The notes under the pieces: model-generated
Told to the model about the DNA's origin: nothing
What the model saw: only the letters and a program-made list of their open reading frames with translations
The model's database searches: none
Program-made: the position numbers and the translations under genes
Assembly (NCBI GenBank): GCA_023374025.1
Contig: SIJG01000149.1
Span: forward strand, 1 to 64,000
Direction: 5' to 3'
Length of the DNA: 64,000 bases
Source of the DNA: Heterodera schachtii
Lineage: Eukaryota > Nematoda > Chromadorea > Rhabditida > Heteroderidae
In this document: positions 54,536 through 64,000 of the stretch, one piece after another
Position numbering within the stretch: position 1 is the first letter of the stretch
Layout: each line of letters starts with the position of its first letter

Positions 54536-57500
54536 TTACTCTTCGCCTTCACCATCATCTTCATCACCATCGTCTTCAACAGCATCATCATCAGCTCCGC
54601 CGGCCGACTGATTGCGCGTGCCATCTCCGTTCGCTTCAATGCCAACATTTTCGCCGGATTCGCTCATCTCCCCGTCGCCCTTCTCCTCGGCGCTGAACCC
54701 GCGGATCCATGTGAAATGTTTCGCGCACTCGCGCACTTCGGCCGCGGTCATCCACCGGCTCAGGTGGATCATGTTGCGCAAAAAGTCTTGGCCTGGGCCA
54801 GCAGCAAACAGCACCAGTGCCTGCTTCTCGTGGTATTCATTCAAAAATTTGGACGCTGAAAATAGAGACGAAAAATATGGAATGTAAAAAATTTAGGCGC
54901 AACAAATTTAATCGCCATTTAATTATTTTTCAACCAATTAATAGTCATTTAATTATTTTCCGCTAATTTCCTACAGCTTTTATTGGGTTTTTTTTTAATA
55001 AAAGTGCTAAAAATGGTAAATTTTATATTTATTTGCAAACAAAGTTGTCATTTAAATTACCGAAAATTATGCTAATAATTTAAGACAATGTTATGAATTT
55101 CTTAGGTTTTTGTATAAAAATCCAATAAATGCTAAAAACCTATCTGTAAAGAAAAAAATGAATATTAGTGACAGAAATAATATAAAGTTTTTTTGTTGAA
55201 TAAAATGCAATTTTTAAAGCTTGTAAAAATTAAGAAAACATTGAAGCCTTTTTAAAAAATTCCACAAAAATTAGTCTGAAAAAATTCGATTAAAATTGTC
55301 TTTTAACAGTGAAAAATTCTTAGAAAATTTTTAATCGAAAAGCCCTGGTTTAAGTTGGTGTAAAAATTGTTAGCAACCTTTTTTTTTGAACGAAACATCT
55401 TAATTTTTAATATTAAGAATATGTAAACTTTTATATTCTTCTCAGCTGATTAAGATGAGAAATTTTTGAAATTTCATCAATTCCTTTTCCTTAAAAACCG
55501 GTTGATCAGTGCCTACGTAAATTGATCGCGCTGTACTTATTTTCCGAGTTTTCTGACCGCACCTGGCATTTTGGCGCCACCATTTTTCGCCATCACCTCC
55601 TCCTCAATCTCTTTCAATTTGGCCATAAAAAATTTGTTTTTTGCGTATTTGTCATTGGTGAGAATTTCCTTGTATAAGTCCTCAAATGTCTCCATCGGTT
55701 TCTTAGAACTGAAGGCACGCATTGATTTGGTTAAGCGGAACAAAAATTCGCGCAAGCTGAAATTAAAAATAATGCAAAATACAAAATTTAATTAATTTGG
55801 CTCATTCTTAAAAAAAATTTTTCTTATATTTCATCATAGGATAAAAAATGTAAAAATACAAATAATTTTATGTAAAAAAAACTAAATTAATTAATTTTAA
55901 TGTTAATCTAATTAAGCGTTCATTATTAGGGACGGGATTTTTAGTCAAATCAATTATTTTTGCTGACTTTAAAACAGGGCTCCAAACTCAAAATTTTCAT
56001 AATCTGCATTTGGCCGACGAAAAACCATCATTTGGGGTAAATATCAACACTTTGAAAAATTTTATCTCCAATTAAAAAACAATAGAACTTTTATTTTTTT
56101 ACGGGATGCTTTTTACGAAAAATTTTTCAGAATTTGGGTACAATTTGTTAAGATTTTCACCAAAAAATGACCATTTGCGATTTTGAGCCAATTTTTTGCA
56201 TGAAAAAAAAGTAAATTTTTGGGCCCCAGCGGTGTCGGCAGGCCCCGCCGGGGGAAAAATTATAAATTTTAGCATTTTACAGATTTTCACTGAAAATTGG
56301 CAATTTATAGGTTTAATTTTTTTTAATTTAGGAGAAATTTAGGGGGACGGCGGTGACGATATGCTAAAAATCGCCATTTTAGAGAATTGTTTCCAAAAAT
56401 CAGCATAAATCAGCAAATTTTGAAAAATTTGCGCTTTGAAGTCATAAAAATACTGAAAATGGAGAAACTAATTAGTTAATAAACAACCTAAGCAATAAAA
56501 ATCAAATACAGAAAAATCAAAGATACAATAAATTTAACATTTGGGAGTTTTTTTTAATTATTATTTTTACATAAATTGGCCATTTTAGAGGATTTTTTCC
56601 CAAAAATCAACATAAATCAGCAAACTTTCTTAAATAGCATCAAAAATCATCAAATCAGCATCTCAAAAAAAAATCATTGACCCGTTGAAAAGCATTAAAA
56701 TGAAGATAAATCAGAAGAGTTGGGAGCTCTGCTTTAAATATCATTAAAATGACTTTAAAATGTTCTAACTTTGTTTGAATTTAAAAATATAAGTTTCTTT
56801 TATGACTTGCCGAAACCATAAAAAATAAAAAAAAATAAAAAAAATCCCTTCCCAACTATTTTCCATTCATCCTTTTTTGGTTCGTAGATTTTTTGGGTGT
56901 GTCGAACTAATCCCCCCCTCGCTCGAAAGTGGGCCAGCGAGGGGCTTAACTGGCTGAAAATTTTCTTAAAAATTTATTAATCTTCCAAAGTGTAAAAGAA
57001 AAAAGATTTAATTAATCCCGACTTATCACGCCCATTCGCCGCAACAATTTTTGTCGACTCAAATGTGTACCTTTTCGTTCTTTTGAGACTTTTTTTGAAC
57101 AAACTCAGCTCAGCTTTTGCTTGTTTGTGATTTTTATGTTGCTTGGACAAATGTTGGTGCGATTCGCACACAAATTCACCATTTTCATCCAAATCACTTT
57201 CCTCCTCATCAAAACTGCCATCACCATCATTCTCATCACCATCATCATCATCATCCTCATCATCGCCTTTTTTACTGTCAGAACGGCGGTGTCGCCGATG
57301 CAATTTTTCGTGCGTATTTTTGGCTTTAATCAATGCTTTTTTCGTTTTTCCAACGTTTGCTAAAGAAAATTTTAAATCAATTTTCTGCATTAATTTATTA
57401 AAAATATTTTCTCATGATATTGTTAACAAGGGAACCTCGCGTGAATTGTGACCTCGGAAAATGCATATGGGTTATATAGCATTGGATAGAGCAGGGCCGA

Positions 57501-60500
57501 CTTCTATTTTAAGTTTTTAATATTACGGGCCGATAGCATGAAATAAAAAAAAAAATTACTGGGCCTCAAATACAAAAATCGCCAAATTTTCGTTTCGTTT
57601 TCGGGTTTTAAAATTAAAAAATCAATTTTCGTTTCGTGTTTGTGAAAAATAAATATTTTCGTTTTCGAAATTTATTTTTTAGTTTCGCACACCCCTGATC
57701 CATAATATGTTTTAGCATACTGTATTACAGTTTTTCTGTACTACTGTACTACCATTGGATTATCTACCGTTTAGCCTTTTCATCTGCTCCTCCGCATTTT
57801 CTTTCACAGCTTCCATGAACATTTTCAGAAACAGTGCACCTTTGATGCATTCAATGGCCTGTCTTCGTTCCTGCAAATCCATTGCTTTCAGCAGTTGACC
57901 TTTGCACTTTACAATCCGAGCATCCAATTCTTTTTGATGAGTTCCAAATTTCCTGTATGTATAATATTTTCATGCCATTCTTAGGTGGCAAAATGCAATA
58001 AGAATGGCAAAATGGTATGCCTCGGGTGGGAATTGAACCCACTCGTGCACCCTTCCCGTGGGCAGAGCTCTACCATTGAGCTATCAAGACACATCGCTCC
58101 TTTCTTATTATGGATGCTTATCAAACTCCGCTTTTCGTGTTTTAACCACCAGCCAACAATAAATGGAACAAGCAATTTTGGGATGTCGGACCCAGGCTCG
58201 GGCTTATTGTTAGACAAACATTGTCCGGGCACTGGCGGCCCGGTTCAAAAAAGTACATTAAAATTTTTTACTTGGCCTCATACGGCTCGAAGAGTAACTT
58301 GAGTCCATGCCGTATGTGTCTGAAAATGCCGCTTTTTGATTTTTGCTCAACATGTGGGAAATCTGCTGATGCGCTGAACGTGCATTGCGCCCCAGGGTCG
58401 AACGAAATTGCTAATCCATGGAATTTCTAAACAACCAAAATTAAAATTCAATTCAATCATTTAAAAATGCATTAAATCAAAAAACCTAAAAGGAAGCATT
58501 TCTCATTTCGGGCCCTCTTGACAAACAAAAAATGGATTTGTCTAAGTGGGAAGAATTTGAGGGGTGGACAGTTCGAGTCCTTTCCACCACATTGATTTAA
58601 ATTTTAATTTAATTTTCCAAAAAATTTAATCATTTCAGTTTAAACATTGTTAGAAAATACGAGATTTTTTTGCCATAACTTTTTTTGTAAACTAAAATAT
58701 TTTTGCATTTTTTGCATTTGCACCGTGCCAATATTTAGGAATTTCCTGCAAAAATCCAATTTAATAAAAATTTTGTTGGAATAATTATCATTAAACAACA
58801 GTGTGCCTGCATTGGTGTTGTAAAATATTTCTGGATGTCCTCGTCGTCCATGCCTTGCGCAACCGCTGCCCAATTGCGCAATGGCACTTTAAATGCCACT
58901 TTCATACATATATCGCGCGCCTCGCGGTCGAGTGCCGCATCAACGAGCAGAAATTCGTCGACTTCTTGCTGCGTTTGTGGGTCGGGTTTGAACTCAATTT
59001 TGCTGTCTTTGGCCTTCTCTCCTTTCTTGTCTTTCTTGTCTTCATTTTTTGGCGGCATAAAGGCCCACTCATACAACGGATGTGCTTAAACCATATTTTT
59101 TGAGTCAGAAAGTGGGTTAGGATTTAGTATTTTAAAAGGAAAGGTACTGTAACATTTGTAATGGACTGTATTAGATGGATGCGTTATCCAATAAATCTTT
59201 AAGATTGGCTAATGAAATAAGTGCTTTTAAGATATATTAAAACTTCATCATTTTTTTTTTGATCAGAAATGCATCAGAGATGCAGTATTTTATTAAAAAA
59301 GGTACTGTATTGGGTGGTGCATTTGGAGAATTTCCAAAATTCGAAAAATGGAAATTCTGCAGTTGACAAAAAATTTTTTCATAGCCCCACCAAAAGTTGT
59401 TTTTTTATTCTTTCCCTAAAATTCAGGCTCGCCATTGCCCGCTAAAACTTGACAAAATCACTGAACTATATGCATTCACATACAAAATAATTAAATATTT
59501 TTGATTTTTCGTTTTTTAATTTTTTACCAACAATTTTTTTTTTTTTTTTTTTACCAATTCTTTCTTTTTTTGTTTTATTACTTTTTAATTTTTTACCAAC
59601 AATTTTTTTATTTTTTTACCAACTTCTTTTTTTCTCTTCATTTTTTGAATGATTCATTGTCCATATTCCCAACTGATCCTCGCCCCATTTGTCCACTTCA
59701 TCTTTTTCCCAATCCATCAATTTTTGGTGCAGCAATGATTTTGTGCGAACTGCCCACATGAAATTTCCTCTTGCAAATGAAAACTTGTTGTTGTCCTTCT
59801 CTCTGTTTTCAATGAAAGTTGTTGCGCTTTAAAATGAGATAAAAATTAGAAATTTAAAATAAAAAAACAAATAAAAAATTGGTTTGAAAATAAAATTCAT
59901 TAAACTTTAGTTAAACGATTTTTCAGCCAGCAGGGCATTACATTTTTGCACTTATTTTGGCATATTTTTTGAGTTTTTAGCACTTTATTGGGATTTTGGC
60001 ACAAATCCCTGCCCCGATAATTATATCTTTTAATTGCGCTTTATAATATGATAAAAATTAGAATTTAAAAATTTAAAAAAAAAGCAAATAAAATTGTTTT
60101 AAAATAAAAACATTAAACTTGAGTTAGACGATTTTTAGGCCATGACATTATATTTTTGCACCTTTTTTGGCATATTTTTGAGTTTTTAGTACTTTTGGGT
60201 TTTTTGGCACATGTATAAAATTAATTAAACTTTAGTTAAACGATTTTTAGGCCATATATTGTTGCACTTATTTTGGCATATTCCTTGAGTTTTTAGAGCA
60301 TTTTTGGCTTTTTTGGCACAATCCCCGCCAACCCTGATGATTATAGTCTTTAATTAATTAGGCTATTAATTCATTTACTTTTTGATCATTCTTTTTGTTT
60401 CACTAATACTTGTACTGCTACTGCTCAATTTCTTATTGAGATTTTTCTGCAAATCGCGCTGGTCTGAGCTTTTCGACTTTCTCATTGATTTTGAGTTACT

Positions 60501-63500
60501 TCTGGCAAGTTTTTTGCGCTCTTTTGTGCCATCCGACAATTCCTAATTTTTGAACAACAATATTATTAAGTTCAGCATTTTAAATTTAAAAAAATATATA
60601 AAAAACCTATTATATGAATAGTTGGATTGGGAAAACTTATAAAATACTATTTTTTTTTCTTAAATATTAAATTGATTGACCTTTGAAAACAATTTTCGGA
60701 ATAATCTTCAATTTTTAGGTTTTATTAAATATGGACATAAAATATGGGCCAAAAATCGAGAAACATGGACATAAATTTTTCGAAATTTCTTCAAATACGC
60801 TAAATGTTAAAATAAAGTCTTTAAAAATAGTTAAATAGAAGAAAAAAAACTAACCTGAAATTTAACTAATTTTTAGCGAAAAATCAACTCGAAAAGCAAA
60901 AAATATGGATTATTTCCAAATATAATTCTACGCCCTACTAATTAAATTCCATGAAATAAATTATTTTTTTAAAAACTATTTAAAATTTACTTTCACTAAA
61001 ATGAGCGCATTCTCCACGTAAATTAACATTTTGAGCAGTTCCTTCTTTTTGTCCATTTGTGGCAACGTTTTGGCCAGCGCCATCTCAAACCCAAGATGCA
61101 TTTGTTTCTTTTTGATCTTGGAATTTGAAAAAATTAATATTCACAAATTTATTTTTAATGAATTTTAGATTTTTTGAAAAAGTCAAAAAATTGTCCTGTG
61201 ATTTTCATTTGCAAAAAACCTTAATTGGTCTAATTTATTCAAATTTCAGGACGATTGGTACCTAAGGATGTAAATTTTAGGTGCTAAAAACTGCCAAAAT
61301 AGTTAGTTTTTAGGTTCTAAAAAACCCAAAATAGGTGCTAAAAATTGAAAAATAAGTACCAAAAAGTTCCAAATTTAGGGAGGTTTAAAAATCGTATTTT
61401 ATCCAAAAGGCAACAAAATTATGCCAAATCAGAATTGATTTACATAATTTTTTAAAATCAAAAATTCGTCAAGAATACATAAATAAATTTTGGTTTGAAA
61501 ATTTAGGCTGGGTATTGTAATAGAATTTTTTCAAAAAGAAATTAAAAAAAATGGTGCTAGATCGTTTCGTAAAATCCGCCATTTTAGCGATTTTTTAGAC
61601 AAAACTCGCCATAACTTTGCTTAAGTGCATTATTTTCATACAATTTTTTCTAAAGTTGACCAAATTTTTTTAAATATTGCAGGCTAATAGAGAAAAAGCT
61701 TAGCTATTGAATGGTACCAGAATGTAAAATTTGATTGCCTTTAAACAAAGTTATGCCATGTTTTGTCGAAAAAATCGCAAAAATGGCGGATTTCACGAAA
61801 CGACCCAGCACGTGAAAAAATATATAAAAAGGGGTGGGTTGGTGGGTGGCGCTAATTTGTCCAGATTCCCAACTAAAAATTTTCTGATCATCATGATACA
61901 AGATTTGAAAAATGCAAGGAATTCAAACGGCACAATTTGCCGTAAATTAAATGATTTTCATTTATTTTTAATTAATTAAATTTTATTATTTTTTAAATTT
62001 GCACAAAAATGCAAAAAAATTAAACCATTATTCTTTAAATATGCACAAAAAAAAACTATACCCAGTTAATTGATAGCTTAAATGTGCGTCTGCTTCTGGG
62101 CACAAATAATTGTTTCCCTCTGAAAATTCGAAGGATTTTTATGACAGTCATTTTTTAGACAAAATGCCAAACAAACTTTTCGAAAAATGATTTCTTCTTA
62201 AGCACTTCTTTTGGCAACAATTCCTCCATCACACGTCGGCCTGACTTGGACCGATACGAGCTGCTCTTCATCGATTTGCTGCTAAGACTCCTCGCAAATT
62301 CTTTTTTTTCACTTTTACTCGCTGATTGTTTTTTTGCACTTTTACTTTGTTTTTTTTCACTTTTTCCACGGCGCCAACGCCGACGGTGTTGATGAGGTTC
62401 AAAAATGCCATTTCCAATGCTTGTTTCTGGCGATGTGGTTGGCGCCAACGGAGCTGACGACGACAGAATGCCAACTAATAATTTTAAATAGATTAATGCG
62501 CATTTTATTGCGAAACGGGCCAGTTGCGTCTGAGCCCAGTTTAGACCACCATAACTTTTTTCTTTGTTGACCAAATCCAACAATGTTGGTATCATTCGAA
62601 AGCTCTTAACAAGCACTAGCGGCTTTCCAAAAATCACAAAGACATACCGACATATAAAAAAGTTATAAATTAAAATATGCAAAAATTCTGACTTTTTGGT
62701 AGTGTTCATGTTGCAACTTTTTTAGAAGTTGTTCAATCGCTTAGCAATAGCTTATCAAAAGCTTCTAAACATGTAGAGCTTTCGAATGATGCCAAATTTA
62801 TAAAATTTGACAAATAAAGAAAAAGTTATGGTGCTTTATGCTTGGCTCAGACGCAACTGACCCCTACCGTTTTATTTGCCCAAAAAGGGAATTCAAAAAT
62901 TTGTTCATTTTTGCATCGCCAAACACAAGTTTTAAATAGGGTTCGAGCCCCGCCCCCGTCACCCCCGCCCCCGCCGGGGGCGGGACAGGTTTTTTGGCCT
63001 CACCCCCGTCCCCGCTCCCGCGACTCAGACCCCCGCAACCCCCGCCCCCGTGACCTTCACCCCCGCGGGGGCGCGGGGGTGAAAAATACACTTCTTTATT
63101 TCTAAGAAATGTTCTGATTTGGGGGGTAATGCCTTATTTTCATCTAAAAGAGGAAAATTTCTTTTTGGCAAAGTTCTAATTAAAAATTCAAAATTTTCCC
63201 GGCGGCCTCTATCGGCACGCCGGCCCCAAAAAAAAAAAACTTTTTTTCTTAAAAAAATTACCTAAAAATCCCTAAATTTGGTTATTTTAGTCAAAATCTG
63301 TGCAATTTAGGTCAAAATAAATAGAATCAAGGCGATCAACGAATAAAGGAATGTGGAGCCAAAGAAAGCATTCATAAAAAATAATTTTTTTTTTTTTTTA
63401 GATTTTTTGGAGCTAATTCAAAGCAAACCCCCGCCCCCGCGGGGGCCGAATTATCGTGCCCCCGTCCCCGCCCCCGCGACTATGACCCCCGCCAACCCCC

Positions 63501-64000
63501 GCCCCCGCGAAAAGCCACCCCCGCCCCACGGGGCTCGAACCCTAGTTTTAAACGATAGGGGTCAACTGAGTCCCGCCAGCGGCGTCCCAGGCAAGTTTTA
63601 GAAGGCATAACTTTTTTCTAAGCTGGCCAAATTTTATAAGTTTGGCATCATTCGACAGCTTTACATGTTCAGGGGCTGTTGATAAGCTATTTCCAACCGA
63701 TTGAAAAACTTATAAAAAAGTTGCAGCATGTATAATGCAAAAAAGTACGAATATTTGCATGTTCTTAATTATAACTTTTTTTTACATGTTGGCCAATCTT
63801 TGGAATGCGACTCAATTCCCCGCGTCGGCTTGGGGCTTAACCCTATGCTTATCGATCAGTTTTTGCAGTTATTAAGTGCCAAAAAATTGAATTAAATTTA
63901 CCTTCCGCCGCCGTTGGATGTACAATTGTTGAGCATGCCGATTTGATCAGAGTTATGGCCAAACACAGGGAAATGATTAGAATTATAATAATTAGGAATT
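54536..64000 (-). CDS. Secreted charged protein, paralogue B, 11 exons (start outside window)
   Basis: Exons from 5' to 3': >64000-63902, 62474-62206, 61116-60997, 60542-60379, 59826-59624, 59084-58807, 58426-58272, 57952-57768, 57359-57071, 55756-55563, 54855-54536; at least 757 residues. Exons 4, 7 and 8 have exactly the same lengths as in paralogue A (164, 155, 185 nt) and every junction has the same phase. Exon 1 continues a hydrophobic signal sequence (LIISLCLAITLIKSACSTIV). Conserved blocks: SGRRVMEELLPKE, VPLRNWAAVAQGMDDEDI, ECIKGALFLKMFMEAVKENA, MIHLSRWMTAAEVRECAKHF. Exon 9 carries a long D/E run and the C-terminus is acidic. Exon 6 ends CAG with a GC donor candidate (GCACAC). The exon 5 donor (GTTGGT) is the weakest call. 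Family unknown. Confidence 0.75.
55975..56731. mobile_element. hAT-type MITE, 757 bp, intron of paralogue B
   Basis: Ends CAGGGCTCCAAACTC and GAGTTGGGAGCTCTG, flanks CTTTAAAA and CTTTAAAT (seven of eight). The core is degenerate (GCGGTGTCGGCAGGCCCCGC near 56229). Confidence 0.7.
58018..58091 (-). tRNA. tRNA-like sequence, probably a tRNA-derived pseudogene
   Basis: Folds as a cloverleaf: acceptor TGTCTTG with CGAGGCA (GU pairs), D-arm AGCTCAATGGTAGAGCT, T-arm GTGGGTTCAATTCCCAC. The anticodon stem holds only with two wobble pairs, and loop ACGGGAA has C where U33 is expected. It keeps A- and B-box pol III promoter sequences. Lies in an intron of paralogue B. Confidence 0.4.
60718..60915. repeat. 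CCATATTT repeat, partial reversed copy
   Basis: Reverse complement of the middle of the 4790-5300 repeat (AAATATGGACATAAAATATGG and ATCGAGAAACATGG), in an intron of paralogue B. Confidence 0.5.
62519..62862. mobile_element. Foldback element with CAGTTGCGTCTGAGCC arms
   Basis: Arms GCCAGTTGCGTCTGAGCC and GGCTCAGACGCAACTGAC, with AACCAAATCCAACAATG-type and CATTCGAAAGCTC motifs mirrored inside. No clear target duplication. Intron of paralogue B. Confidence 0.6.
62937..63544. mobile_element. hAT-type MITE, 608 bp, TSD GTTTTAAA
   Basis: Ends TAGGGTTCGAGCCCCG and CGGGGCTCGAACCCTA, flanked by exact 8-bp GTTTTAAA (62929-62936, 63545-63552). Ends are lined by CCCCCGCCCCCG units; a shortened core GGCGGCCTCTATCGGCACGC is at 63201-63220. 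Confidence 0.85.

Noticed and set aside
57117..57451. Plus-strand His/Ser-rich frames
   Set aside because: They mirror the GAT/GAC repeats of exon 9 of paralogue B.
58501..58610. Another tRNA-like gene (GGACAGTTCGAGTCC)
   Set aside because: A B-box-like stretch is present but I could not fold a matching acceptor or D-arm.

Overview
This looks like a repeat-rich, AT-rich invertebrate nuclear contig, most likely from a nematode. The reasons are very short introns (38-50 bp in the trehalase gene), small secreted multi-exon genes, a MATH-domain exon, and introns packed with short inverted-repeat transposons. The species cannot be fixed from the sequence. Most genes here are split into small exons, so I built them by hand from splice sites and reading phase; there is no transcript support.

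Layout. 0.3-3 kb: the 5' half of a trehalase gene (+), a broken serpin (-) and an unrecognised small gene (-). 3-7.1 kb: repeats. 7.2-16.0 kb: a seven-module gene (+) for a secreted Cys-rich protein; its second exon lies in a 1.6-kb unit repeated in tandem, giving four identical exon copies. 16.4-29.8 kb: a 13.4-kb LTR retrotransposon read on the minus strand. It has two ~98% identical LTRs, a PBS, a PPT, a leader with apparent introns, gag and a Ty3/gypsy-type pol, then two cargo genes: a NADAR-domain protein and a 1148-residue UPF1-like helicase ending in a CCHC zinc knuckle. 29.8-33 kb: a MATH exon and a truncated, frameshifted Ser/Thr kinase. 33-37.7 kb: repeats and a gene for a secreted protein with three helix-turn-helix-like modules. 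37.8-51.8 kb and 54.5->64 kb: two collinear 11-exon paralogues (A and B, -) for secreted, highly charged proteins with acidic tails. Their introns hold most of the MITEs, foldback elements and tRNA-like sequences.

Main discovery candidate: the LTR element. Besides its unusual cargo it carries 13 exact copies of GCCGAAGC (+ strand; GCTTCGGC in element sense), plus one reversed copy in each LTR. The motif falls in coding sequence in several reading frames, in the leader and just before the gag start codon, and I saw no exact copy elsewhere in the window. In element-sense RNA it reads UGC-UUCG-GCA, a mini-hairpin capped by the very stable C(UUCG)G tetraloop. This suggests an RNA-level signal system spread over the whole transposon genome.

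Limits: the element has a 73-N assembly gap at its integrase, and single-base frame problems at the gag/pol junction and in the kinase could be assembly errors. All identities come from reading motifs, not from searches.
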